Shown in pieces: positions 1 through 8,317 of a stretch of DNA of 20,803 nucleotides. The DNA is from a virus: positions 1 through 20,803 of IMG/VR virus record IMGVR_UViG_3300048839_000018; one strand, given 5' to 3'. The notes beneath the pieces are model-generated. The model ran no database searches. It was given only the letters and a program-made list of their open reading frames with translations, and had not been told where the DNA came from. Both the position numbers and the translations under genes were made by a program. Position 1 is the stretch's first letter. Each line of letters begins with the position of its first letter.

Positions 1-2069
1 ACCTGTGTGACACCAACGTAGAAGGATACGAGACTTTTGAGCAATCAGTCAGATACGCAACACTCGACGGGCTTCTGCCCGGACGCGGTATCACGTCTAT
101 TAAATACGACGCGGACATTCTGGAAACAGGAGAAGAAGGATCAGTTCCGGTAGTCAATTGGGAGCAAGTCTGCACGGAGACACGCGGATGGGACAGGGTG
201 TATTTCGGCTACGCGAAGAAGTGGTCGAAAGTGCCTTGGATTGCCTACGAGGAATTCATCGACAAGGAGGAAGCAGAACGCTTGTTTGGCGCTGATATTG
301 CCGGGAAGATCACCTACACGCTTGGAGAGGATGACGATGACCCGGAAGAAAAAGGAACCGGAACTGGCGGTAGAGACGACGCCGACAACGAGCAGGGAGG
401 ACGCAAAACAGCACTCGTCTACCAGATTTGGGACAAGTCAGGCGGCAAGGTGGTGCGTTATATCTCACCGGCATACAACGACGGTTATCTCAAGGTCGAG
501 GACGATCCACTAGGCATCACCGGGTTCTACAACTGCCCGCGCCCGCTGCAATTCATCGAGAAGTCAAACGACCTGCTTCCTACGGCGATGTATAAGCTGT
601 ACGAGAACCAGGCCAAGGAACTGAACAACCTCACGCGGCGCTTGCAAAAAGTCGTAAGCGCGTTGAAGGTGCGCGGAGCGTATGACGGCTCCCTCGGCAA
701 TGAGATCGAATCCATCCTAAAGGAAGACGACAACGCGCTGATTCCGACCGACAAAGCATCGTCGCTGATTGGCGAAGGTGGTTTGGACAAGGCCATCTGG
801 TTCATGCCGTTGCAGGAGTTGATGCAGGTTGCCGAGAAGCTGGTAGCCGCCCGCGAGCAATGCAAGCGCGTCATCTACGAGATCACAGGTGTATCCGACA
901 TCATTCGCGGCCAGTCGGTTGCAAGCGAGACGCTTGGAGCGCAGAAGATCAAAGAGTCGTGGGGAACCATGCGGCTCAAGCGGTTGCAGAAGGAAGTGCA
1001 ACGCTACTCCCGCGACATGCTCCGCATCATGCTGGAGATCGCCGCCAGCAAGTTCTCTGTTGAGACATGGGCCAAGGCTACTGGACTGCCGTTCGTAACC
1101 GCACAACAGAAGGCTCAAGCACAGCAGATCGTCCAAGCGCAGCAAATACAAGCGCAGCAGCAAGCCATGATGGCACAGCAGCAAGGTATGCAACCGCCGC
1201 CGCCACAGCCGCCCGATCCGCAGATTCAACAAGCATTAGCAGCGCCAGTATGGGATGACGTTCTCGCGTTGCTGCGTGACGACATTCAACGCGCCTATCG
1301 CATCGACATCGAGACGAACAGCACGGTCGACGTGGAAGCCACAGAGGATCAGAAACAGATTGGCGACTTCATGAACGCAATGGGCCAGTTGCTTGCCGGT
1401 CTGAATCCGATGGTCGAGTCAGGAACTATGCCGTTCGATGGGGCCAAGGAACTGATGCTTGCTGTCATCCGCCGCTTCCGATTCGGTACGGAAGTAGAGG
1501 AACAGTTCAAGAACATGCAGGCCCCGCAAGGCAAGGGCAATCCTGAAGCGGACAAGATGAAGGCAGAAATGGCTCAGTCTCAGATGGACGCCAAGATGCA
1601 GATGGCCGAGGCGCAGCAGAAAGCGAAGATGGATCAACAGGCACTTCAAGCTGAAATGCAGCAGAAGGTCATGGAGTTCAAGGCTGAAATGCAGCTTGAA
1701 ATGGCGAAGCTGCAAGCAGAGAAAGAGGCAGAGAAGCAACAGTTGATTGCCGACCTTGCTGCGGAAAAAGAAAAGCTTATGATGGAGCAGCGCATTGAGC
1801 AGATGAAGGCGAACACGCAGCGCGATACCGAGTTGAAGAAAGCTGCGATGGCTGGTGCAGTGCAGATCGAGATAGCCAAGATCGGCGCACAGGCTCAAGC
1901 CGCAACCGCATCGCAGGAATCAGAACGCGAAGGCGCTGAGAAGGAAGGAAGCGATCAGATGATGGCGGCTGTACTTGAGACGCAGGCGAAACTGCTTGCG
2001 ACGCTGGCTGCGCCGAAGGTTGGCACGTTATCGAACGGGAAGCAGATCAGGATAGAGACGCAGGTATGA
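1..2069 (+). CDS. Portal protein, 5'-truncated by the window edge
   Basis: Partial gene: the frame is open from base 3, so the true start lies upstream, and the first in-window GTG (198) is internal. Portal proteins form the dodecameric ring at one capsid vertex through which DNA is packaged and ejected. The visible part has a mixed alpha/beta body up to about nt 1080. A Gln-rich stretch and a Pro run (nt 1105-1220) follow. A very long Met/Gln/Lys/Glu-rich predicted coiled coil then spans nt 1540-1900. This layout, ending in a Q/K-rich helical tail, is common in podovirus portals of the BPP-1/Bcep22 type. Its place upstream of scaffold and capsid genes fits. The family call rests on recalled similarity and gene order. 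The stop overlaps an ATG in ATGA form (2066-2069). Confidence 0.82.
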   Translation, partial: LCDTNVEGYETFEQSVRYATLDGLLPGRGITSIKYDADILETGEEGSVPVVNWEQVCTETRGWDRVYFGYAKKWSKVPWIAYEEFIDKEEAERLFGADIAGKITYTLGEDDDDPEEKGTGTGGRDDADNEQGGRKTALVYQIWDKSGGKVVRYISPAYNDGYLKVEDDPLGITGFYNCPRPLQFIEKSNDLLPTAMYKLYENQAKELNNLTRRLQKVVSALKVRGAYDGSLGNEIESILKEDDNALIPTDKASSLIGEGGLDKAIWFMPLQELMQVAEKLVAAREQCKRVIYEITGVSDIIRGQSVASETLGAQKIKESWGTMRLKRLQKEVQRYSRDMLRIMLEIAASKFSVETWAKATGLPFVTAQQKAQAQQIVQAQQIQAQQQAMMAQQQGMQPPPPQPPDPQIQQALAAPVWDDVLALLRDDIQRAYRIDIETNSTVDVEATEDQKQIGDFMNAMGQLLAGLNPMVESGTMPFDGAKELMLAVIRRFRFGTEVEEQFKNMQAPQGKGNPEADKMKAEMAQSQMDAKMQMAEAQQKAKMDQQALQAEMQQKVMEFKAEMQLEMAKLQAEKEAEKQQLIADLAAEKEKLMMEQRIEQMKANTQRDTELKKAAMAGAVQIEIAKIGAQAQAATASQESEREGAEKEGSDQMMAAVLETQAKLLATLAAPKVGTLSNGKQIRIETQV

Positions 2070-2101
2070 CCACCCTCCGCACCCACTACGAGCCGCACTA
2101 A
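2066..2101 (+). CDS. 11-codon mini-ORF bridging portal and the next gene
   Basis: An ATG overlaps the portal stop as ATGA and opens an 11-residue frame (MTTLRTHYEPH) that ends TAA directly against the ATG at 2102. It has no evident function. It could be the remaining start of an older gene displaced when the large GC-rich gene arrived, or a re-initiation bridge, because the gene at 2102 has no visible Shine-Dalgarno sequence. It may also be chance. Confidence 0.25.
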   Translation: MTTLRTHYEPH

Positions 2102-5100
2102 ATGGCCACAATCACCACCGCCGTCTATCTGGAGGACGCTGCCCGGACGGCGGGCGAAGCCATGACCATCAACGGTGGCTCGCTCACCGTTCGCTCTGAC
2201 ACCCGTTGGCACGCCAACAGTCCTGCCTCAATGACCGGCTCGCTCGGCGCTGTGACGATCTCCAGCACGCTCGGCGGCAGCTACGTCATCGACGGGAGGA
2301 ACGTGCGCTGGCTGGCCTACGACACAGGCACCGGCAACGTCCCTGCGGTGGGAACCACGATCACGGGCGACACATCGGGGGCCAACGGCTACCTGCTCGG
2401 CGTGTGGGCCAGCCTGACTTCCGCACCAACCGCAGTTGGCGCTGCAATGCCAGCCACCGGCTTCCTCAAGCTGCGTGAGGCCGACGCGACCTATCAGGCG
2501 GAAACCCTGACCGGCATCGGGGCCAGCTCGACGGGTGCTGACGTTGTCGGCTGGATCGAAGTAGTCCATGACCAGGCCATCGCCATCACCGTCCCGCGCC
2601 TTGGCGACTTCACCGTGCGCGGCGACTGGTTCGACCTCGGCACGACCTCAGGCGCGGCGAACCAACTTGTGCAGATTCCGACCAACGGCAGCGCAACCGC
2701 GTATGTGCCGGGGGTGTGGATTGCCAACACGGCGACGCCGACCACGGACGACGATTACGACTTCTACCCGTCGCTCTACGCGGCAGGTATGACAACGACC
2801 AACCTTGGCACGGATGAGCGCAGCAAGTTCGTCTGCATGGAGACGAACGGCAATATCCGCATCGGCCACAACGGCACGACCTCTGTCGGGCATGTTCCGG
2901 CATCCGGTAGGGCGATCAGGATACCGAACGTGCTCGGTCGGCAATGTGCAACCGGCACGCGGGCGACGAACGCCATCCCGAACGCCACGGCAGCAACCCG
3001 CCCCGACTTCACCACCACGTCGGCAGGCTACATCGACATCGAGAACTTTTCGACGGACTGGTATCTACTGTTTGCGCAGCCGTACTACGTCAAGCTGTGG
3101 CACGTCGGCACGTTCGATTACATCAACGTCAGCGAGTGCGCGACGGCGCTTGACATTTACGACGGCGGCAGCGGCACCAGCCAGTCGATTGACGCGAGAA
3201 CGCTCACATTCACATCGAATTTCGCGGGCGGCACTGTGGAGAAGTGGGCGGGGCAGCGTTTCTCGGCAGGCACCACCGACCACGCCTTCGAGATTCTGTA
3301 CTCGAAGGACATCAGCTTCACGAACTGCGATTCCGGCATCATCACCTTCGCCCGCTCGACGGGCATGGCCTACCAGATCACGCAGTCGGACAACATCAAC
3401 TTTACCAACTGCCGGCAGTACAACCAAGCGATCAAATTCACCACCAGCGCCAACTGCGCGGTTACGAATCACGACCACTGCGACCGGTACGTTGGCACCA
3501 CCAACACCACCGGCATCTACGCTGCCTATGTGCTGGCGACCTCGGACGCCATCGTGTTCGACGGCTTCACCTTCGGCCTCGGCGGCACGATTGCCGACGT
3601 GCACCCGTACTTGGGCATTTTCAACTTCGGGCAGAGCAAAAACTGCAAGTTCAGGAATATCGGTTCGCGCACCACGGCGATCTCTGGCGGCAGCGCGAAC
3701 AACCCGGCTTACATCGCGCTGTCGGCTGGCAATAACCAGAACATGCGGTTCCAGCGCATCTACATGACGCCGACGCGCACGGGCGCGATCAGCACGACGA
3801 ACTCGGACAAAGGCAACCTGTACGAGCACGTCTATGGCGACATGGGCGATACCATGACCATTGCCGACCTGAATACAAAGACCAAGAACTGCGGCGGCAC
3901 GAACACGACGACAGGACAGGCGTCGGTGTACGGCACGCACTTCTGGGACGTATTCACCAGCGACACGGCGGGGCGCATCGTCCTGAGCATGAACGAGCCG
4001 ACCGCCGAGACGGTGGCGTATTACACCGTTGTTGCCGGCGCGCCGAAATTCACCAGCGCGGGCGGACTGTCCATGCCGACGCTGAATGATGAAGTGATTC
4101 TTGAGCAGGATTATTTCGTCAAGGGCTGCACGGGCTTGCCGAACACCGCGCCGGTCGTGACGGGAACGAACGTTACCTACGTGTCCGGACCGGATTGGGG
4201 CAATCACGACATCTATTTCCAGATCGACGTGAATGACGGAAGCGGCTGGAGCGGTACGTGGCTCGACCTGACCGGCGCGAACCTGAACAGCTTCAATGCC
4301 AGCATCGACCCGGACTTGGGCTTCAAGCTGAAGTATCGCATCGTCTGCGACAACGCAGCGACGACGAACCTTATCTCGTACATTCGCATCAGCACCACAA
4401 GCACGCTGGTGGCGCAGACGGATAACCTGTACGACCTCGACCAATACACACTGACGCTGACTGGTCTGCAAACAGGGACAAAGGTGGCTTTCCTCGACGC
4501 CGGAACGGAAACGCTGCGGACTGCTGTGGTGGCCGAGAGCGGCGGATCGGTGAGCTACACCTACCCCGACACGGACGTTTCGGACAGCATTGACATTGCC
4601 ATCCTCGCGCCGGGATACCTTTATCAGCGCATCACCAGCTACACGCTGACCGCCGCCGCCGCCAGCGTCCCGGTGACGCAAGTTGTGGATTACGGTTACG
4701 ACTCCGGCGCGTCGGCCACCTGCACATTCAACGGCGCTACCAAGCGGGTCATCATGGACGCCGCCAGTAGCGTGCTGAACGTGGTGGGCATGTATTCGGA
4801 TTGGGTGGATTGGGCGCTGACGGGCAGCAATCTGGCCTACAACGCCCTGTGCGATGAAGTTGGCGGCAACACCATCGACGCGGGGGCGGGAACGTCCATC
4901 CCGATCTACGTGTTCCTTGCGAACTCATGGCGCATCGCCCCGGACGAAGCCGACCACACCCTGGCCGTCACGACCGGAATTGTGCTTGTCTCAGGTGGTG
5001 GCGATCCGTTTGTCGATACGGCAGGCGCATACACGGTGCGGATCAACTATCAGCAGCCGGTGCAGGCCATCACGGTATCCACGGGCGGCGGTGGCGGCGC

Positions 5101-5458
5101 TTCGGCGGCGGACGTATGGTCTTACGCAACCCGTGCGTTGACAGCCGGGGGAGTTAGCGCGATTCAGTCCGGGCTGGCGACCAGCGCCGAGGTGGCGGTA
5201 ATCCCGACCAACCCGCTGCTGACGAACGATGCGCGGCTGGATAACCTCGACGCGGCGGTCAGCAGCAGGTTGGCGACGGCTGGATATACCGCGCCGGATA
5301 ATGCCACCGTCGCACTGATCGCCGGATACACCGACAGCATAGAGAGCCGGCTCCCTGCCGCGCTGGTGGGTGGCCGGATGGATGCCAACGTGGGGGCCGT
5401 GAATGGCCTTGTCGTGGATGGAGCAGGAACCGAAGCCGATCCGTGGGGGCCTGCCTGA
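2102..5458 (+). CDS. Large beta-helix-like virion structural protein (possible tail or receptor-binding component)
   Basis: 1118 residues, rich in Thr, Gly, Asn and Ala with few Lys, as in extracellular phage proteins. Residues 1-200 form a small-residue beta region containing a Gly-Asp-Trp-Phe-Asp motif near 174. Residues about 300-600 carry rungs of the type S-x-D/N-I-x-F-T-N-C (near 401, 429 and 512), suggesting a right-handed parallel beta-helix. The last 250 residues resemble the C-terminal modules seen in many large phage structural proteins: a W-R-I-x-P-D-E-A-D-H motif, then a glycine hinge, a V-W-S-Y-A-T-R segment and a final acidic G-T-E-A-D-P-W. It is visibly richer in G+C than the portal gene, lies between portal and head genes where a tail gene is unusual, and lacks a clear ribosome site. 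A tail-tip or spike role is inferred, and no enzyme active site was recognised. Confidence 0.6.
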   Translation: MATITTAVYLEDAARTAGEAMTINGGSLTVRSDTRWHANSPASMTGSLGAVTISSTLGGSYVIDGRNVRWLAYDTGTGNVPAVGTTITGDTSGANGYLLGVWASLTSAPTAVGAAMPATGFLKLREADATYQAETLTGIGASSTGADVVGWIEVVHDQAIAITVPRLGDFTVRGDWFDLGTTSGAANQLVQIPTNGSATAYVPGVWIANTATPTTDDDYDFYPSLYAAGMTTTNLGTDERSKFVCMETNGNIRIGHNGTTSVGHVPASGRAIRIPNVLGRQCATGTRATNAIPNATAATRPDFTTTSAGYIDIENFSTDWYLLFAQPYYVKLWHVGTFDYINVSECATALDIYDGGSGTSQSIDARTLTFTSNFAGGTVEKWAGQRFSAGTTDHAFEILYSKDISFTNCDSGIITFARSTGMAYQITQSDNINFTNCRQYNQAIKFTTSANCAVTNHDHCDRYVGTTNTTGIYAAYVLATSDAIVFDGFTFGLGGTIADVHPYLGIFNFGQSKNCKFRNIGSRTTAISGGSANNPAYIALSAGNNQNMRFQRIYMTPTRTGAISTTNSDKGNLYEHVYGDMGDTMTIADLNTKTKNCGGTNTTTGQASVYGTHFWDVFTSDTAGRIVLSMNEPTAETVAYYTVVAGAPKFTSAGGLSMPTLNDEVILEQDYFVKGCTGLPNTAPVVTGTNVTYVSGPDWGNHDIYFQIDVNDGSGWSGTWLDLTGANLNSFNASIDPDLGFKLKYRIVCDNAATTNLISYIRISTTSTLVAQTDNLYDLDQYTLTLTGLQTGTKVAFLDAGTETLRTAVVAESGGSVSYTYPDTDVSDSIDIAILAPGYLYQRITSYTLTAAAASVPVTQVVDYGYDSGASATCTFNGATKRVIMDAASSVLNVVGMYSDWVDWALTGSNLAYNALCDEVGGNTIDAGAGTSIPIYVFLANSWRIAPDEADHTLAVTTGIVLVSGGGDPFVDTAGAYTVRINYQQPVQAITVSTGGGGGASAADVWSYATRALTAGGVSAIQSGLATSAEVAVIPTNPLLTNDARLDNLDAAVSSRLATAGYTAPDNATVALIAGYTDSIESRLPAALVGGRMDANVGAVNGLVVDGAGTEADPWGPA

Positions 5459-5862
5459 TGGCTTCCGCATGGGGAAAGAGTTGGGCCTCTGCGTGGGGGA
5501 ATTCATGGGGCGTAATACAAGCTGCGGCTGAAGAAATCCTTGCCGGAGCAGGATACCCGATAAGGATACACAAGCAGAAACCGCACGTTCGCATTGACGA
5601 CATTGTTGAACGCACGATGCGCGAGTTGTACGAAGGCATCACAGCAACTGCACCGCAGCAAGTCAAGAAGCAAGCCGCGAAGATCGTCAGGCCGCATATC
5701 GTCGCTGGCGTCAAACCGGCAACGATACCACCAGCCAGCATCATTGATTGGGCCGCATTGGAGCGTGACGCGGCAAGGGTATCTGCACTGCTGGCACTCT
5801 GGCAGGAGCAGATGGAGTCGTTGGAAGACGAGGAAATGCTGCTGATGTTGATGGCGGCGTAA
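5458..5862 (+). CDS. Small Trp-rich phage protein of unknown function
   Basis: 134 residues. The ATG at 5458 overlaps the preceding TGA (TGATG), which favours it over the in-frame GTG at 5443. The N-terminus repeats an A/S-W-G-x-S-W pattern (four Trp in the first 17 residues), a feature I recall from small phage virion-module proteins. The rest is helical and charged, ending in an acidic Met/Leu-rich tail. It is probably translated by coupling to the large gene before it. No function can be assigned. A minor virion or assembly factor is plausible from location only. Confidence 0.6.
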   Translation: MASAWGKSWASAWGNSWGVIQAAAEEILAGAGYPIRIHKQKPHVRIDDIVERTMRELYEGITATAPQQVKKQAAKIVRPHIVAGVKPATIPPASIIDWAALERDAARVSALLALWQEQMESLEDEEMLLMLMAA

Positions 5863-5872
5863 GGAAAGAACC

Positions 5873-6286
5873 ATGCCTGTATATGAACACCTGTGCGAGA
5901 AAGGCCATAAGTTCGACCGCTACCTGAAGCTGGCCGAACTAGACCATCCGCAGACATGCGAATGCGGCGGTGCGGCAAAGCGGATAATCTCGCCCGTCAT
6001 GTTCAGCATTGATGCCACCAACTTTCCAGCCTACCAGTCTCCAACGACAGGGCGATGGATCACGTCAAAGACGCAGCGGAGAGAGGATATGAAAGCATCT
6101 AACTGCGTGGATTACGAGCCTAGTCTCAAGGACGAGCAGACCAAGCGGATCGCCAGAGAGGACGCAGAGCTTGAGAAGAAAGTGGATGAACACGTTGAAA
6201 AGACGATTTACGAGATGCCAGCGCCAAAAAGAGAGAAATTGGCCGCAGAAGTTGAGCATCTTGACATTGCCGTAACAAGGGCTTAG
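5873..6286 (+). CDS. FmdB-type zinc-ribbon protein, degenerate ribbon
   Basis: 137 residues with a purine-rich ribosome site (AAGGAAAG) just upstream. The N-terminus begins M-P-V-Y-E-H-L-C, the signature opening of FmdB-family small zinc ribbons, with a later C-E-C-G-G turn. Instead of two CxxC pairs it has C8 with H12, then C29 and C31, so the metal site is altered or lost. The C-terminal half (about 75-137) is a charged helix, possibly a coiled coil. Such zinc ribbons commonly lie between portal and scaffold genes in podoviruses of this group. Their role is unknown, though assembly or regulation has been guessed. The family call rests on the N-terminal motif. Confidence 0.68.
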   Translation: MPVYEHLCEKGHKFDRYLKLAELDHPQTCECGGAAKRIISPVMFSIDATNFPAYQSPTTGRWITSKTQRREDMKASNCVDYEPSLKDEQTKRIAREDAELEKKVDEHVEKTIYEMPAPKREKLAAEVEHLDIAVTRA

Positions 6287-6320
6287 TCTAAGTAAGCACT
6301 AACTAACTTTAGGAGGAAGC

Positions 6321-7376
6321 ATGTCAGACGAAGCAGCGGTTGCCGACAGCAGCCAAGATACCAGCGATCAAGGCGGATTTGATATAGATCAAGCGTCAAA
6401 CGACTTGGCCGGCGACCTGTTTCCTGCTTCCGAAAGAGAGGCGTCCGACGATGCAGAAGATGCGGGTACTAATGCAATCACGGAACCTGCTGATACTGAG
6501 CAGGCAACTGAGCCGCCTAAAGATGGCGCTTCCGCAGACGATGCGGCCAAGGCCGCGATTGAAGGAAAGCCAGCCCCAAAGACATGGCCAAAGGAAATGC
6601 ACGAACATTGGGGCAAAACCCCCAAGGAAGTGCAGGACTATTGGGAAGTCCGCGAGAAGCAAATGCTTGACGGACTCGAACAGTACAAAGGTGATGCTGT
6701 ATATGGGAAGGCAATGCGGGATGCCGTTACGCCTTATATGGCGCTTATACAAGCGCAGGGCATTGATGCGCCGAGAGCGGTACAGACCCTCCTGAACGCG
6801 CATTACAAGCTGTCCGTATCACCGCCATCACAGAAGGCGCAATACCTAGATTACATCGCCAAGCAGTACGGTATCGACCAAAGTTTGCGCCAACCGTCGC
6901 AAGGTGGGCAGCAAATCGCCGATCCGCGTTTGGCACAACTGCAAGACGAATTGCATCAACTGAAGCAGGTTATCCACTACGGCAGCGAACAACAACTCAA
7001 CGCCGAGCGTACACGCATCAGTCAGGAAGTGAATACCTTTGCGTCTGATCCGGCGCATCCATATTTCGACGAAGTGGCCGACGACATAATTGTGATGCTC
7101 AAGGCCGGTTTGCCGTTGCAGGATGCTTATGATCGGGCGGTATGGGCAAATCCCGGCACTCGCGCCAAGGAAACCGCAAGGCTTCAGACAGAAGCCAAAG
7201 CGGAAGCCGACAAAAAGGCGAGAGAGCAGGCAGAAGCAGCAAAGAAGGCAGCATCAACGAATATCCGCAATCGTGACACCCGTAGGACTCCTACAGAGCA
7301 GCCGAAAGGAACGATGAGGGACTTGGATGGCGCAATGAAAGAAGCAATGCGCGAAATCAAAGCACGTACTCATTAA
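6321..7376 (+). CDS. Capsid scaffolding protein
   Basis: 351 residues preceded by a strong AGGAGG (6311-6316). The first 90 residues are acidic and rich in Asp, Ala and Ser, as expected of a disordered scaffold N-terminus. A conserved segment follows around 88-125, with W-P-K-E-M-H-E-H-W-G and V-Q-D-Y-W motifs that I recall from podovirus scaffolds. The middle is helical and Gln-rich. The end is a Lys/Arg-rich helix (about 290-351), the type of tail scaffolds use to bind coat protein. It lies directly before the major capsid gene, as scaffolds usually do. Scaffolds guide procapsid assembly and leave before or during DNA packaging. Function is inferred from composition, motif and order. Confidence 0.8.
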   Translation: MSDEAAVADSSQDTSDQGGFDIDQASNDLAGDLFPASEREASDDAEDAGTNAITEPADTEQATEPPKDGASADDAAKAAIEGKPAPKTWPKEMHEHWGKTPKEVQDYWEVREKQMLDGLEQYKGDAVYGKAMRDAVTPYMALIQAQGIDAPRAVQTLLNAHYKLSVSPPSQKAQYLDYIAKQYGIDQSLRQPSQGGQQIADPRLAQLQDELHQLKQVIHYGSEQQLNAERTRISQEVNTFASDPAHPYFDEVADDIIVMLKAGLPLQDAYDRAVWANPGTRAKETARLQTEAKAEADKKAREQAEAAKKAASTNIRNRDTRRTPTEQPKGTMRDLDGAMKEAMREIKARTH

Positions 7377-7394
7377 CTCTGAAAGGAGCCAATT

Positions 7395-7593
7395 ATGGCC
7401 TCGCCTAACAGCACTTTTACGGAACTGGTCACTTCGACCTTCCGTAAGGTTCGGAAGGATGTCAAAGACAACCTTTCCAACCGCAACGCCCTGCTCAAGC
7501 ACATCTACAAGCGCGGGAACTACCGTACCGAAGATGGCGGACTGACTATCGTTTGCCCGCTTGATTACACGACCAACAGCACTTACCAACGGT
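7395..7593 (+). CDS. Major capsid protein, exon 1 (join 7395..7593, 8499..9262)
   Basis: First 66 codons plus one base of the major coat protein, after a good ribosome site (AAAGGAG, 7382-7388). Unspliced, the frame reaches a stop at 7614-7616 and gives only a 73-residue peptide. The sequence up to T-Y-Q-R is typical of the BPP-1/Bcep22-like coat family, in which I recall T-Y-Q-R-Y-S followed by a D-x-L-N motif. Joining base 7593 (T) to 8499 creates a TAT codon and yields T-Y-Q-R-Y-S-D-W-D-L-L-N-I, restoring that motif in frame. The spliced coding length is 963 nt, or 320 residues, right for such coat proteins. The coat protein builds the icosahedral shell on the scaffold encoded just upstream. 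Confidence 0.86.
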
Positions 7594-7600
7594 TGACCTT

Positions 7601-7613
7601 GGCGTTTTGCGCC
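7601..7613 (+). other. Small hairpin near the intron 5' end
   Basis: GGCG, a 5-nt loop (TTTTG), then CGCC. It lies between the 5' splice site and the proposed guide sequence, so it may extend P1 or form a P2-like element. Read from the other strand it sits at the 3' end of the HNH gene but has no U-tract, so it is a poor terminator. Confidence 0.4.
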
Positions 7614-8236
7614 TAACTAGCCGCTTTGGATGCCAACATAGAAATGTAGTAAGGGCGATCAACGTAAGCCATTTTCCATAGATTGCACTTACGACATAGG
7701 GTTTGAGAGTTTTCTTTGATGTTAATGCCACCAGCAACGATAGGAATGATGTGATCCAACTCAAGACCATCGGTAGTTTCACACCAAGCGCAACAGGCTG
7801 CTTTCCAGTTCGCCTTTTGCCAGGGAGTGAATTCTCGCCTATGTCTTGGGCTATCACTAAGCTTCGGCTTCGTGAGTGCGGCGATCATCTTGTCACGGTG
7901 AAGAAGCCAGCGGGTTTTGAGTGCGGCAGAAATAGCCGCCCTATGCTCAAGACTGGGCTTCCATCCAGCGGGCGGGCCGGGTCGTTTCGGTCTAGCCAAG
8001 TTGCTATTGGTAACAGCGTCTCTGTTCTCTTGCGTAGGGATTCGTCCCCAAGCCGGATTGTTTTCGCCGCTAAAAGCCTTGCTCTTGCACTCGGATTTAC
8101 CGCAAGTCTTGGTTATGCCGCGAGCTATAAAACTAGCCTTCCGGTAGAATTCAGCACCGCAAATAATGCAGTTGAAGTTAGCTCCATTTTTGCGATACGG
8201 CCTAGCACCAATGCCGCTGTCTTTGCGCTTCCCCAT
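7613..8236 (-). CDS. HNH homing endonuclease, antisense within the group I intron
   Basis: 207 residues on the strand opposite to the capsid gene. The ATG at 8236 is chosen because GGAGG lies 4 nt upstream; an in-frame TTG at 8305 lacks this. Residues 23-50 form a Cys4 zinc-finger-like unit (C23, C26, C45, C50). Residues about 90-110 (P-A-G-W-K-P-S-L-E-H-R, then A-I-S-A-A-L-K) resemble the NUMOD3 DNA-binding motif of homing nucleases. Residues 149-188 form an HNH domain with C149xxC152, D161-H162, N176 and C181xxC184-N185. Such enzymes cut intron-less alleles so that the intron is copied in. It cannot be read from the sense structural transcript and needs an antisense promoter. A candidate lies just upstream. 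Confidence 0.88.
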   Translation of the reverse strand: MGKRKDSGIGARPYRKNGANFNCIICGAEFYRKASFIARGITKTCGKSECKSKAFSGENNPAWGRIPTQENRDAVTNSNLARPKRPGPPAGWKPSLEHRAAISAALKTRWLLHRDKMIAALTKPKLSDSPRHRREFTPWQKANWKAACCAWCETTDGLELDHIIPIVAGGINIKENSQTLCRKCNLWKMAYVDRPYYISMLASKAAS

Positions 8237-8288
8237 ATTGCCTCCATTGAAAAACCGGGTGAATTCGGTGGAACACTTAATGTTATCA

Positions 8289-8317
8289 ACGATACACTGT
8301 CCCAAACATTAAGTCAA
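8289..8317 (-). promoter_or_regulatory. Candidate sigma70 promoter for the antisense HNH gene
   Basis: On the minus strand, TTGACT (8317-8312; 5 of 6 matches to TTGACA) is followed by exactly 17 bp and TATCGT (8294-8289; 4 of 6 to TATAAT). Transcription would start near 8282, about 45 nt before the HNH ATG. The promoter lies within the intron's P5 stem-loop, so the same bases serve ribozyme structure on one strand and possibly transcription on the other. Predicted only. Confidence 0.5.

Noticed and set aside
3065-4681. 538-codon open frame on the minus strand
   Set aside because: It lies wholly opposite the large GC-rich virion gene, has a skewed Arg/Val/Ala composition and no plausible domain; it is a shadow of codon bias.
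6261-6289. TTGACA with a weak TAGTCT 17 bp later, before the scaffold gene
   Set aside because: The -35 is perfect, but the -10 matches only 3 of 6 and the hexamer is inside the zinc-ribbon coding sequence; not enough to call a promoter.
7594-7613. Alternative P1 using ACCTTGG right after the splice site
   Set aside because: Pairing GGU with ACC leaves a two-base loop and puts U-A rather than U·G at the splice site; the pairing with 7620-7629 fits better.
8237-8305. N-terminal extension of the HNH gene to a TTG at 8305
   Set aside because: The ATG at 8236 has GGAGG 4 nt upstream, while the extension translates intron core helices P3-P5.
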